A stretch of DNA of 64,000 nt from assembly GCF_003609975.1 (NCBI RefSeq), contig NZ_AP018400.1, positions 322,501 through 386,500 of the forward strand. The letters run 5' to 3'. Source of the stretch: Streptococcus ruminantium. Lineage in GTDB: Bacteria > Bacillota > Bacilli > Lactobacillales > Streptococcaceae. The notes beneath the pieces are model-generated. The model did no database searches, was not told the origin of the DNA, and saw nothing but the letters and a program-made list of their open reading frames with translations. The translations under genes were made by a program, and so were the position numbers. Below, piece by piece: positions 46,961-56,995 of the stretch (positions within the stretch are counted from its first letter, which is position 1; every line of letters begins with the position of its first letter).

Positions 46961-48391
46961 GTGGCAGAAAGTAAAAAGCAACTTCCTTTGGATGAGGAAA
47001 AAGTTTTAGATTTTGAAGTAGCAAAAGATTTGACGATCGGAGAGGCAGTCAAAAAACATAAGGAAATTGAAGCTGGTGTAACAGAAGATGATAGTCTTTT
47101 AGACCGTTATATCAAGCAGCACCGTGAAGAGATTGAATCGCAAAAGTTTGAAACCAAGGCCAACCATTTACCTTTGATTGAGACAATGGCGGATGAAGAA
47201 TCAAGTCTTTCTGAAGAGTTGACTGAGGAACTCGTTTCTGCAAATGAGGAAGTCAATCCGGTTGTAGAAGAGCTTTCCGAGGCATCATTGGAAACTTTGG
47301 AGGAAACAGTAGTTGCTAGTGTAGTTGCAATGGACGAATTAACCACTTTTTCGGATTCTTCTGATGGAGAACTAGAAGAAGAGGTTTCTTGGGAACAGGA
47401 GGAGACGGCAGAGGAAGAACGCAAGAAAAAAGTTTACTTCTGGTCTGCGGCAAGTCTTCTATTTGTGGGTGTAGTAGCTACTGCTTTTATGTGGATGAAC
47501 TCTGTAAATAAATTAACAACGACTGGCACATCAACCAGCTCAACTAGCACCAGTCAGACTTCATCAAGTGTATCAAGTTCCTCAGACACTAATAGAACAG
47601 CTTTTGAGCAACTCTATAAGAGCTTCTTTACAGATAGCAGTCTTGCAAAATTAAAGAACTCAGAATTTGGTAAGCTCGCAGAATTAAAGACTTTATTGGA
47701 CAAAATAGATAAAAATTCTGATAGCTACAAAAAAGCAAAGGAGCAGTATGATCGTCTTGAAAAAGCAATTGCTGCTATTCAAGCTATCAATACTCAGTTT
47801 GATAAAGAAGTGATTGTGAACGGTGAAATTGATACGACGGCTACTGCTAAAGCTGGAGCTAACTTTTCTGCGACAACGACAGGAATTAGTTCAGTAGATA
47901 GTTTATTGACCTCGGTTGTGAATTTTGGGCGTTCACAGCTGGAAAAAGCTTCAGCTACGGTAGCAAGTAGTCAAAGCGTCAATACAGGAGAATCTACAAG
48001 TGTTCCAGCGACAACAGGCGGAACCAGTGTAGCGGAGAACTCTGCGGTAGCTGCGGCAGGTACGGTATCACATTTTGGCATTCCAACTCCGGCAGGTGTA
48101 GCCTTGCAGCGTGATCGCAGTCGTGTACCCTACAATCAGGCCTTGATTGATGATGCAGCCAACGATGCTTGGGTATTTGGCTCAGGAATACTTGAAAATA
48201 TCCTTGCTATTTCACAGCAGCGTGGCTACATCACTGGTCATCAGTATATCTTAGAAAAAGTCAATATTATCAATGGCAATGGTTACTACAATATGTTCAA
48301 ACCTGACGGTACTTACCTGTTTTCTATCAACTGCAAGACAGGCTACTTTGTAGGAAATGGTGCGGGTTACTCAGATGCATTAGACTATTGA
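46961..48391 (+). CDS. mapZ: Mid-cell-anchored protein Z
   Basis: A 476-aa single-pass membrane protein that marks the division site in streptococci and positions FtsZ. The cytoplasmic N-terminus is acidic (DFEVAKDLTIGEAVKKHKEIE; FtsZ-binding and PknB substrate region). One membrane helix lies at about 156-176. Outside comes a Ser/Thr linker, then helical and C-terminal peptidoglycan-binding subdomains (QYILEKVNIINGNGYYNMFK; NCKTGYFVGNGAGYSDALDY). I chose GTG 46961 with AGGAGG six bases upstream; the frame from 46907 overlaps the methyltransferase. The neighbours gpsB and rlmL-like match the pneumococcal order. Confidence 0.92.
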   Translation: MAESKKQLPLDEEKVLDFEVAKDLTIGEAVKKHKEIEAGVTEDDSLLDRYIKQHREEIESQKFETKANHLPLIETMADEESSLSEELTEELVSANEEVNPVVEELSEASLETLEETVVASVVAMDELTTFSDSSDGELEEEVSWEQEETAEEERKKKVYFWSAASLLFVGVVATAFMWMNSVNKLTTTGTSTSSTSTSQTSSSVSSSSDTNRTAFEQLYKSFFTDSSLAKLKNSEFGKLAELKTLLDKIDKNSDSYKKAKEQYDRLEKAIAAIQAINTQFDKEVIVNGEIDTTATAKAGANFSATTTGISSVDSLLTSVVNFGRSQLEKASATVASSQSVNTGESTSVPATTGGTSVAENSAVAAAGTVSHFGIPTPAGVALQRDRSRVPYNQALIDDAANDAWVFGSGILENILAISQQRGYITGHQYILEKVNIINGNGYYNMFKPDGTYLFSINCKTGYFVGNGAGYSDALDY

Positions 48392-48478
48392 GAATCATAA
48401 CCACCTGTCAAGTAGATGGTTTGAACAAGGGCTATAAGCCCATATTACCAGAGCTTGGGACAATCGTCCAATCTCATA

Positions 48479-48540
48479 TATAAAAAGCGAACAAGCCAAG
48501 ATTCTGATTGTCAGAAAACTAGTTTTGTTCGTTTTTTTCT
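48479..48540 (+). terminator. Terminator-like hairpin after mapZ
   Basis: AAAAAGCGAACAA (48482-48494) pairs with TTGTTCG-TTTTTT (48525-48538) around a 30-base loop. A second hairpin AAGATTTTC/GAAAATCTT with a T run lies at about 48570-48596. Confidence 0.65.
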
Positions 48541-48639
48541 TCAATTATCGATCTAAAGGTCTTGATAATTAAGATTTTCAAAAATGAAAATCTTTTTGTC
48601 CCAGACTCTTTCACTTTGTTCAAGCCTTATCGCTCTTGA

Positions 48640-49258
48640 GTTGTCACAAACCTCTTAAAGAGGTATTCACATTACTTACCATTATCCCTAAGGGGATCTT
48701 TATACTCTTTCACACTCAGCTTGTCGAGTGCAATGTCATTTTTTTCTGTTCTTGAATGTATTTTTGATAGTGGCTTCGTTAAGTCCTACCGGGCTTACGT
48801 AGTACCCTTCTGCCTAAAAATGGTGATCGCCAAATTTGTACTTGAGATTGGTGTGTTTATTGAACATCATAAGAGCATTCTTACTCTTTAGATATCCCAT
48901 GAGACTTGAAACACTAATTCTTGGCAGAATACTTACCAACATGTGTACGTGGTCGGGCATGAGATGACCTTCTATGACATCAACTCTCTTGTAACTACAT
49001 AGTCTGTGGAATATCTCACCTAAGCTACTTCGATATTGATTATAAATGATTTTTCATCTATACTTGGGGTGAACATAATGTAATGTTTACAACTCCACTT
49101 TGTGTGCGATAAACTATGTGTCTTTTGTGCCATATTTTTCTCCTTTTGCTTTACAATTGGCTTGAACTCCTTTATTGTGACGCGTTTGGAGATTTTTTGT
49201 ATAACATCCAATGCACACCCGCATAGCGGTGGTTTATTGTTTCGCACCTACGGAGTGA
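48640..49258 (-). mobile_element. IS200/IS605-family element remnant
   Basis: A decayed HUH transposon. The transposase remnant is inside it. A hairpin CCTCT-TAA-AGAGG-like sequence (48651-48663) lies past the gene's 3' end and another (CCGC-ATA-GCGG, about 49213-49227) lies ahead of its 5' end. Such subterminal hairpins replace inverted repeats in this family. Exact ends cannot be fixed by eye. Confidence 0.7.
48672..49133 (-). pseudogene. tnpA: IS200-type TnpA (Y1 HUH transposase) remnant
   Basis: Starts MAQKTHSLSHTKWSCKHYIMFTP behind AAGGAG, the usual TnpA opening. A missing A after FTP shifts the frame. The protein-like sequence then continues in another frame through YNQYRSSLGEIFHRLCSYK and the HUH motif MPDHVHML to LMGYLKSKNALMMF. 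Further lesions follow: TGA for an Arg codon soon after the shift, TAG for a Trp codon (after GDHHF), and at least one more shift near the 3' end. The span of 462 bases equals a normal 153-aa gene. It cannot make active transposase. Confidence 0.85.
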
Positions 49259-49283
49259 AACGGACTAAAATCACATAAAATAA

Positions 49284-49492
49284 AAAAACGGCTCTTGCCG
49301 CTTCAGAACGTAGACAAATCCTTAAATATAACTTTGGGAAACCTACGATAATGTTGTTCATCTTCCAGCTTTTAGAAACGCTATTATTTCGACGTTTCTG
49401 GGAGTTTTTGCTGTTGGCTGTAAAGAAAAAGATTGAAGACTTTGACCAAAATGAACTTTCTCTTTAACCTGAAGTGGTAAGAGCCGCTTTTT
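49284..49492. repeat. Remnant bracketed by 21-bp imperfect inverted repeats
   Basis: AAAAACGGCTCTTGCCGCTTC (key GGCTCTT, 49284-49304) and its near-complement ending AAGAGCCGCTTTTT (49471-49492) enclose about 165 bases. Outer ends beginning GGCTCTT recall ISL3-family termini, but I cannot assign it. No open frame longer than about 20 codons survives, so it looks like the two fused ends of a lost element. The same pairing can work as a terminator for luxS. Confidence 0.5.
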
Positions 49493-49518
49493 GTCTTGCA
49501 TGATGCTATTCTTTAAAA

Positions 49519-50001
49519 CTAAATTGGTTTTCTTTCAAAAGCATCTGTCGAAATTCCCTGAGCTAAAATCAATTTTGCCCATTCTTTGGCTGAATGAAGA
49601 CTATGGTCTTTGTAATTTCCGCATGATTCGATAGTTGTTCCGGGGACATCTTCCCAAGTGATACCTTCTGCGATTTCTTCTAAACTTGATTTAATAGCTT
49701 GAGCAATGTCACGAGAATCTTGTTTTCCCCACATAATCATGTGAAAGCCTGTTCGACAACCGAATGGAGAACAATCAATTAGCCCATCAGTGCGCTGGCG
49801 AATGAGTTTGGCTAATAGGTGTTCAATAGTATGTAAACCAGCAGTATCCATAGCATTTTCATTAGGTTGAATGAGACGAATATCAAAGTTCGTGATAGTG
49901 TCTCCTTTTGGTCCCATTTCCTCGGAAATCAGGCGAACATACGGGGCTTTAACACTGGTGTGGTCCAGTTCAAAACTTTCCACAGTGACTTCTTTTTTCA
50001 T
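49519..50001 (-). CDS. luxS: S-ribosylhomocysteine lyase LuxS
   Basis: A 160-aa metalloenzyme that splits S-ribosylhomocysteine to homocysteine and DPD, the AI-2 precursor. The metal ligands are His in HTIEHLLA and Cys in [10 protein letters not shown] (near 128), and the catalytic Cys lies in [11 protein letters not shown] (near 83). I chose ATG 50001 because GGAGG lies just upstream and the length is exactly that of the family. It is divergent from rny and its 3' flank is the insertion-sequence graveyard. Confidence 0.96.
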   Translation of the reverse strand: MKKEVTVESFELDHTSVKAPYVRLISEEMGPKGDTITNFDIRLIQPNENAMDTAGLHTIEHLLAKLIRQRTDGLIDCSPFGCRTGFHMIMWGKQDSRDIAQAIKSSLEEIAEGITWEDVPGTTIESCGNYKDHSLHSAKEWAKLILAQGISTDAFERKPI

Positions 50002-50130
50002 AGCTTCCTCCAATATTGTGATGAACTTATTATATCATATTTGTCAATTTGGAATTGAGAAATCATTTCAAATATGGTAAAATGAATATAGATTTTGTGA
50101 AAAATCGAATGATGAAAAAGAGGTAGAAAT

Positions 50131-51744
50131 ATGAATATCATTACAGCAGTAGTGACCCTTGTTTCTGCTCTCGCTGGTTTAGTATTAGGTTACTTTGCCA
50201 TTTCTTTGAAGATGAAGTCTGCAAAAGAAACTGCAGAATTGACCCTTTTAAATGCAGAACAAGAAGCTAGTAATGTTCGTGGTCGAGCGGAGGAACAAGC
50301 TGAGGTTATTTTAAAGACAGCCGAGCGTGACCGCCAGACTTTGAAAAAAGAATTACTCTTGGAAGCTAAAGAAGAAGCTCGTAAATACCGAGAAGAAATT
50401 GCAGAAGAATTTAAGTCAGAACGTCAAGAGTTGAAACAAATTGAATCACGCTTGACAGAGCGTGCCACTAATTTGGATCGCAAGGACGATAATTTGACCA
50501 ACAAGGAAAAGACTTTAGAACAAAAGGAACAAAGTCTATCCGACAAATCTAAACACATTGATGAGCGTGAGCAGGAAGTTGCTAAGTTAGAAGAGCAAAA
50601 AGCTCAAGAATTAGAACGTGTTGCAGCCCTTAGCCAGGAAGAGGCCAAAGAAATCATCTTGGCAGATACACGAGATAAGCTAACACACGAAATTGCAACC
50701 CGTATCAAGGAAGCTGAGCGAGAAGTCAAAGAGCGATCTGATAAGATGGCTAAAGATTTACTAGCTCAAGCTATGCAACGGATTTCAGGTGAATATGTAG
50801 CAGAGCAGACAGTTACCTCTGTTCATTTACCAGATGATGCCATGAAGGGACGAATCATTGGACGTGAAGGGCGTAATATTAGAACTTTTGAGAGTTTGAC
50901 TGGTATTGATGTTATCATTGATGACACACCAGAAGTGGTCGTACTTTCCGGTTTTGATCCGATTCGTCGTGAGATTGCTCGAGTGACTATGGAGACCCTT
51001 CTTCAGGACGGTCGGATTCACCCCGCTCGTATCGAAGAGTTGGTTGAGAAACATCGTGTGGAGATGGATAGTCGTATTCGTGAGTACGGAGAGGCAGCAG
51101 CTTATGAGGTCGGTGCCCCAAATCTTCACCCAGATTTAATCAAGATTATGGGACGGCTACATTTCCGTACCTCTTATGGACAAAACGTTCTGCGTCACTC
51201 TATTGAAGTTGCTAAATTGGCAGGTATTTTAGCGGCAGAGTTGGGTGAAAATGTCAACTTGGCTCGTCGTGCCGGTTTCTTACACGATGTTGGTAAGGCA
51301 CTTGACCGAGAAGTGGATGGAAGCCACGTTGAGATTGGAACAGAATTAGCTAAGAAGTATAAGGAAAATCCAGTTGTTATCAATGCTATTGCAAGTCATC
51401 ACGGTGATGTAGAAGCAACAAGTACGATCGCAGTAATCGTAGCAGCAGCGGATGCCCTAAGTGCAGCTCGTCCGGGATCTCGTCGTGAGTCTATGGAAGC
51501 ATACATCAAACGCCTACAAGACTTAGAAGAAATAGCTAATAGTTTTGAGGGGATTAAGCAATCCTATGCAATCCAAGCTGGTCGTGAAATTCGTATTATC
51601 GTTCATCCAAATAAGATTAGCGATGATCAAATCACCATCTTAGCCCACGATGTACGTGAAAAAATCGAAAGCAATTTAGATTATCCAGGAAATATCAAAA
51701 TCACAGTTATTCGTGAAACAAGAGCAACAGACGTTGCCAAATAA
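50131..51744 (+). CDS. rny: Ribonuclease Y
   Basis: A 537-aa membrane-anchored endoribonuclease that starts mRNA decay. It has one N-terminal membrane helix (about 5-25), a long coiled coil (about 30-200; many EAE/KEE repeats), a KH domain ([15 protein letters not shown], about 235) and an HD domain ([11 protein letters not shown], near residue 389). The length is standard. AGAGGT-type site precedes the ATG. Confidence 0.96.
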   Translation: MNIITAVVTLVSALAGLVLGYFAISLKMKSAKETAELTLLNAEQEASNVRGRAEEQAEVILKTAERDRQTLKKELLLEAKEEARKYREEIAEEFKSERQELKQIESRLTERATNLDRKDDNLTNKEKTLEQKEQSLSDKSKHIDEREQEVAKLEEQKAQELERVAALSQEEAKEIILADTRDKLTHEIATRIKEAEREVKERSDKMAKDLLAQAMQRISGEYVAEQTVTSVHLPDDAMKGRIIGREGRNIRTFESLTGIDVIIDDTPEVVVLSGFDPIRREIARVTMETLLQDGRIHPARIEELVEKHRVEMDSRIREYGEAAAYEVGAPNLHPDLIKIMGRLHFRTSYGQNVLRHSIEVAKLAGILAAELGENVNLARRAGFLHDVGKALDREVDGSHVEIGTELAKKYKENPVVINAIASHHGDVEATSTIAVIVAAADALSAARPGSRRESMEAYIKRLQDLEEIANSFEGIKQSYAIQAGREIRIIVHPNKISDDQITILAHDVREKIESNLDYPGNIKITVIRETRATDVAK

Positions 51745-51747
51745 AGC

Positions 51748-51773
51748 AAAGGAGTCCAGAGGGCTCTTTTTTC
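51748..51773 (+). terminator. Terminator after rny
   Basis: An imperfect stem AAGGAGTCC / GGGCTCTTTT with a short loop is followed by T residues. Confidence 0.5.
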
Positions 51774-51789
51774 GATTAACCTATGATAG

Positions 51790-52482
<693 letters not shown>

Positions 52483-52559
52483 CTAATAATTGTTGCAGTT
52501 GCACAAGTTGCTATTGCTACCTATAACTGTCGTGAAAAGTGGCAATATGTAAAATAAAA

Positions 52560-52635
52560 ATATCCATTGGTCTTTGAACAACCAACGGATAAAATAAAAA
52601 AATCTTACTTAGATTGGCAAGTCAATCTGAGTAGG
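52560..52635. other. Two hairpins between gmk and rpoZ
   Basis: ATCCATTGGT (52562-52571) and ACCAACGGAT (52581-52590) pair with one mismatch. ACTTAGATTG (52607 on) and CAATCTGAGT pair around a six-base loop. Downstream DNA is A-rich on the plus strand, so neither is a classic plus-strand terminator; the first would be one on the minus strand. The function is unknown. Confidence 0.45.
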
Positions 52636-52745
52636 TACTACCTTTTCAAACGAAGCCATTATAACAAATTTAGCTAATCTGGTTAAGAGTGATAATTCTT
52701 GAACAGATATATAGAACGATAAAAAGAAAGAAGAGAGAAACTCAC

Positions 52746-53060
52746 ATGATGTTAAAACCATCTATTGATACTTTGTTGGACAGGGTACCATCCAAGTACT
52801 CCTTGGTTATTCTTGAGGCAAAACGTGCCCACGAATTGGAAGCAGGAGCGAATCCTACTCAGGAATTTACCTCTGTAAAGTCAACCCTTCGAGCCCTAGA
52901 AGAGATTGAGTCTGGCAATGTGGTTATCCACCCAGATCCAGAGGCTAAGCGTGAAGCTGTACGTCGCCGTGCAGAAGAAGCAAAGCGCTTGGCAGAAGAA
53001 GAAGAGCGTAAAATTAAGGCGCAAATCGCTAAGGAAAAAGAAGAAGGTGAAAAAATTTAA
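52746..53060 (+). CDS. rpoZ: DNA-directed RNA polymerase subunit omega
   Basis: A 104-aa omega subunit that aids assembly of RNA polymerase. The conserved part [21 protein letters not shown] ... KRAHEL comes first, and a long charged helix of Glu/Lys/Arg follows, typical for streptococci. The ATG at 52746 (or 52749) matches family starts; the frame from 52689 has an unrelated leader. It leads into the priA-fmt-rsmB-stp-pknB series. Confidence 0.94.
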   Translation: MMLKPSIDTLLDRVPSKYSLVILEAKRAHELEAGANPTQEFTSVKSTLRALEEIESGNVVIHPDPEAKREAVRRRAEEAKRLAEEEERKIKAQIAKEKEEGEKI

Positions 53061-53204
53061 GATTAAAACTCGGTTGGCCTACCATCCGGGTTTCTTTTCA
53101 CTTTTTGGTATGTAATAGAAATAAAAAATCCGATACTATTGTAAATGAGAACACATATCATTTTGAATGTTACAAAGAGTATAGGAGGATTGAAAGGAGG
53201 TCGT

Positions 53205-55595
53205 ATGTTAGCTCAGGTCATCGTAGATGTCCCCTTGATGCAGACAGATCAAGCCTATTCCTATCTTGTTCCTAAAGAATTAGAAAATGGCATCCTAGTT
53301 GGTGTTCGTGTCCATGTCCCCTTTGGAAGGGGAAATCGTTTGATCCAAGGGATTGTGGTTGATTTAACAGAGGGAGATACTCAACCACCTCAGGCAGGCT
53401 TGAAGGCCATTGCAGAGGTTTTAGATTATAGCCCTGTCCTTAATCGTGAACAATTTTGGCTGGCTGACCAGATGAGGAAATCGGTTTTTTCCTATAAGGT
53501 TACTCTTTTAAAATCCATGTTACCTAGCCTGCTCAATTCCACTTATGAAAAATTGCTTCGTCCGGGACCAGGATTGGAAACAGCAGAGCTAAACAAACTC
53601 TTCAGGGGAAGCACCCAGATTCGATTTTCTGATTTAGACTTGGGAGAGCAGGGGAAAATCATGCGTTTGGCTCAGTCTGGAAAGGTGTTAGTTGATTATG
53701 TTGCTAAAGATAAAAAGCAAATCAAGACTGAAAAATGGTACCGTGTTTGCTTGGAAAAACTAACAGCTGCAGAGATTGGTAACCGAGCCAAGAAACGCCA
53801 GCAGTTGAAGGAGTTTTTATTAGCCAACCCCGAACAGCAGCCTCTCTCAAGCTTAAAAGCAGATTATTCAGCAGACACGCTTCGCTATTTTCAAGAAAAT
53901 GGCTACCTAGAAGTTTGGGAGGTGGAAGTTTCTCGAACTCAAGGAGTGTTTGATAGGGTAGAGAAAACGCAGGCTTTAATGTTAAATGCAGAGCAGGCAA
54001 TTGCAGTAAGAGAGATTGTCTCTTCGCTTGGTCAAGAAAGCCAGACCTATCTCTTACAGGGGGTTACGGGTTCTGGGAAAACGGAAGTGTATTTACAAGT
54101 GATCGATAAGGTGTTGCAGATGGGAAAAACAGCGATCATGTTGGTTCCTGAGATTTCTTTGACACCTCAGGTGACCAATCGCTTTATTTCTCGTTTTGGT
54201 CAACAGGTAGCTATTCTCCACTCCGGCTTATCGGATGGTGAGAAATATGATGAGTGGCGAAAGATTGAAAGAGGAGATGCTCAGGTTGTTGTTGGAGCGA
54301 GATCGGCTATTTTTGCTCCCTTAACCAATCTGGGGGTTATCATCATTGACGAAGAGCATGAGGTGACTTATAAACAAGATAGCAATCCTCGCTATCACGC
54401 GAGAGATGTGGCAAGATTGCGAGCGGACTATAATCAAGCAACTCTTGTTTTAGGATCGGCTACTCCAAGTCTTGAATCACGGGCTAGAGCAAGTCGTGGA
54501 GTGTATGGTAGATTAACCCTTAATCGGAGAGCTAATCCCTTAGCGACCATACCTGAAGTTCAGGTTGTGGATTTTCGTGATTATATCGGTCAGCAGGAAG
54601 CCAGCAATTTTACCCCGATTATGATTGACAAGATAAAGGAAAGATTGGCGCGAAATGAGCAAGTCGTTCTCATGTTGAATCGGAGGGGATACTCCTCCTT
54701 TGTGATGTGCCGAGATTGTGGCAGTGTTGATCAATGCCCGAATTGTGATATTTCTCTTACTCTGCATATGGATACACGAACGATGAACTGCCATTACTGT
54801 GGTTTTCAAAAAGGAATTCCCCAAGTCTGTCCAAATTGTCAAAGTTCATCTATCCGTTATTATGGAACGGGAACGCAAAAGGCATACGATGAATTGCAGG
54901 AGCTTTTGCCTCAAGCGCGGATTTTGAGGATGGATGTAGATACAACGAAGAAAAAAGGTGCTCATGAGGATTTGCTAGATCGGTTTGGACGAGGAGAAGC
55001 AGATATTCTACTAGGAACCCAAATGATTGCCAAAGGGCTAGACTTTCCAAATGTAACTTTGGTAGGGGTTCTAAATGCTGATACGGCCCTCAATCTGCCA
55101 GATTTTCGCTCTTCGGAACGTACTTTCCAGTTATTGACCCAAGTAGCAGGACGAGCAGGGCGCGCAGATAAGAAAGGGGAGGTTCTGATCCAGACCTATA
55201 ATCCCAACCACTATGCCATTGTGTTTGCTCAACAGCAAGATTATGAAGGTTTTTATCGATATGAAATGGGAATCAGAAAAAATCTTGGCTATCCACCTTA
55301 TTATTTTACTGTTGGCTTGACTTTTTCACACAAGTCCGAGGAATTTGTGGTGAAAAAAGCTTATGAAGCAGTAGCCTTTCTCAAAGAGCAGTTGACGGAA
55401 GCTATCCAGATTTTGGGACCAACTCCAAAACCAATCGCCAGAACCCATAATCTCTATCACTATCAGATTATCCTCAAGTACCGTAGGGAAGAACATTTGG
55501 AAGTTGTTCTCAACCAGATTCTGGATTGGGCACAGGATCGGGATAATCAGGCTTTGCGACTAATTATTGATCATGAACCGCAGAACATGATGTGA
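53205..55595 (+). CDS. priA: Primosomal helicase PriA
   Basis: A 796-aa replication restart helicase. The N-terminal DNA-binding domain (IVDVPLMQTDQAYSYLVP) is followed by the helicase core with GVTGSGKTEVY near residue 287, DEEH near 384 and GSATPSLES. A zinc-binding insert has paired cysteines (CRDCGSVDQCPNC, CHYCG, CPNC) near 510-545. The motor's C-terminal GRAGRADKKG and the C-terminal domain follow. The ATG at 53205 has AAAGGAGG; the frame from 53145 is rejected. Confidence 0.96.
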   Translation: MLAQVIVDVPLMQTDQAYSYLVPKELENGILVGVRVHVPFGRGNRLIQGIVVDLTEGDTQPPQAGLKAIAEVLDYSPVLNREQFWLADQMRKSVFSYKVTLLKSMLPSLLNSTYEKLLRPGPGLETAELNKLFRGSTQIRFSDLDLGEQGKIMRLAQSGKVLVDYVAKDKKQIKTEKWYRVCLEKLTAAEIGNRAKKRQQLKEFLLANPEQQPLSSLKADYSADTLRYFQENGYLEVWEVEVSRTQGVFDRVEKTQALMLNAEQAIAVREIVSSLGQESQTYLLQGVTGSGKTEVYLQVIDKVLQMGKTAIMLVPEISLTPQVTNRFISRFGQQVAILHSGLSDGEKYDEWRKIERGDAQVVVGARSAIFAPLTNLGVIIIDEEHEVTYKQDSNPRYHARDVARLRADYNQATLVLGSATPSLESRARASRGVYGRLTLNRRANPLATIPEVQVVDFRDYIGQQEASNFTPIMIDKIKERLARNEQVVLMLNRRGYSSFVMCRDCGSVDQCPNCDISLTLHMDTRTMNCHYCGFQKGIPQVCPNCQSSSIRYYGTGTQKAYDELQELLPQARILRMDVDTTKKKGAHEDLLDRFGRGEADILLGTQMIAKGLDFPNVTLVGVLNADTALNLPDFRSSERTFQLLTQVAGRAGRADKKGEVLIQTYNPNHYAIVFAQQQDYEGFYRYEMGIRKNLGYPPYYFTVGLTFSHKSEEFVVKKAYEAVAFLKEQLTEAIQILGPTPKPIARTHNLYHYQIILKYRREEHLEVVLNQILDWAQDRDNQALRLIIDHEPQNMM

Positions 55596-55620
55596 GGTCT
55601 CTATGACCTTGCATTTTTTA
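55595..55620 (+). terminator. Weak terminator after priA
   Basis: AGGTC (55595-55599), TCTAT, GACCT (55605-55609), then GCATTTTTTATT. It overlaps the priA stop codon, so readthrough into fmt is possible. Confidence 0.55.
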
Positions 55621-55684
55621 TTAGATTGACTACAATTCTAATAATTGGTAACCCGAAAGAGCTTATTGGGAGTTGAAAAGTAAG

Positions 55685-55957
55685 ATGGAAATTGTGTCAA
55701 AAGTTGCTAGCAAGGGCAATATTTCTTCTAACTTAAACTTATCTGATAAGGCGAGGTTAGTCGATTTAATTCTTGAAGGTGGATGTGAGGAAGTACCTTT
55801 ACAGTTATCTCATGGTGGTAGGAGGAGATTTACTGGAATAATAAAAGATAAACCGAATAGATATAAAATGATAGTTCGCAATTCTGTACCAAGCTGTGCT
55901 TGCCTAATTCGATCTTTATTTTTCTATTTTTTGATTTTCATCGGGATGTGTAAGTAA
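55685..55957 (+). CDS. Hypothetical small protein
   Basis: An open frame of 90 codons from ATG 55685 (94 if the TTG at 55673 is used). The product is basic in the middle (HGGRRRFTGIIKDKPNRYKM) and ends in a hydrophobic stretch (CLIRSLFFYFLIFIGMCK). I do not recognise it. The start lies after a GGGAG-type sequence about 17 bases upstream, a poor spacing. It fills most of the 460-bp gap between priA and fmt, an interval that is normally short in streptococci, so it may be debris or a strain-specific gene. Confidence 0.3.
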   Translation: MEIVSKVASKGNISSNLNLSDKARLVDLILEGGCEEVPLQLSHGGRRRFTGIIKDKPNRYKMIVRNSVPSCACLIRSLFFYFLIFIGMCK

Positions 55958-56056
55958 GCAACCTTGAATTAAGGCAAACATAAGTAAAAATGATATAATT
56001 AAAAGATAATGTAGTCAGAAATAACCGTGGAATGTAAAGGAGATGAGAAAGCAAGT

Positions 56057-56995
56057 ATGACAAAGTTGATTTTTATGGGGACACCAGATTTTTCAGCGAC
56101 AGTTTTAAAAGGTATGTTGTCTGATGAAAGATATGAAATTCTAGCGGTTGTGACTCAGCCAGATCGTGCGGTTGGGCGCAAAAAGCTTATTCAAATGACA
56201 CCAGTGAAGGAAGTCGCTTTGGCCTACAATCTCCCAGTCTATCAGCCAGAAAAATTATCTGGTAGCCAAGAGATGGCTGATTTGATGGATTTAGGAGCAG
56301 ATGGTATTGTAACTGCTGCTTTCGGTCAATTCTTACCGACCAAATTGTTGGCTTCTGTCGACTTTGCAGTTAATGTCCATGCTTCCCTTCTTCCCAAATA
56401 CCGCGGCGGTGCTCCGATTCATTACGCCCTCATCAATGGTGATGAACGTGCTGGTGTGACGATTATGGAAATGGTGAAGGAGATGGATGCTGGGGATATG
56501 ATTTCAAGCGACAGCATTGCCGTTGAAGAAACCGACAATGTTGGTAGCCTATTTGAAAAATTAGCCGTTGTTGGTCGTGATTTATTGTTGAAAACTTTAC
56601 CGGATTATATTGCTGGTAACATTCAGCCAGTCGCTCAAAATCCAGAAGAAGTAACCTTCTCACCTAATATTCAACCAGAAGAAGAAATCCTTGATTGGAA
56701 TAAGACTGCTCGTCAACTCTTCAATCACATTCGTGGCATGTACCCTTGGCCTGTGGCTCATACTTATTGGCAGGGAGAGCGTTTTAAAATTCAAGAAGCT
56801 ATCGCAGTAGAGGGTTCAGGACCGGTTGGTCATGTAATTGCTCGGACTAAGAAAGAACTTATAGTTGCAGCAGGTCAAGGAGCGATTTCCTTGAAGACCG
56901 TTCAGCCAGCAGGCAAGCCAAAGATGACAATAGCGGATTTTTTAAATGGAGCTGGGCGAGATATTGTAGTAGGAGATCAATTTGGTGACAAGTAA
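56057..56995 (+). CDS. fmt: Methionyl-tRNA formyltransferase
   Basis: A 312-aa enzyme that formylates Met-tRNA(fMet). The N-terminal formyl-folate domain has [15 protein letters not shown], and [20 protein letters not shown] carries the active-site Asn and His. A C-terminal OB-like domain binds tRNA (about 205-312). The ATG at 56057 matches family starts; the AAAGGAG site lies about 15 bases upstream, long but the best visible. A GTG at 56027 would add ten residues. It overlaps rsmB by 11 bases. Confidence 0.94.
   Translation: MTKLIFMGTPDFSATVLKGMLSDERYEILAVVTQPDRAVGRKKLIQMTPVKEVALAYNLPVYQPEKLSGSQEMADLMDLGADGIVTAAFGQFLPTKLLASVDFAVNVHASLLPKYRGGAPIHYALINGDERAGVTIMEMVKEMDAGDMISSDSIAVEETDNVGSLFEKLAVVGRDLLLKTLPDYIAGNIQPVAQNPEEVTFSPNIQPEEEILDWNKTARQLFNHIRGMYPWPVAHTYWQGERFKIQEAIAVEGSGPVGHVIARTKKELIVAAGQGAISLKTVQPAGKPKMTIADFLNGAGRDIVVGDQFGDK

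Noticed and set aside
47107..47424. Serine-rich 105-aa minus-strand ORF
   Set aside because: It is the reverse of the acidic coding sequence of mapZ, which gives serine-rich antisense frames.
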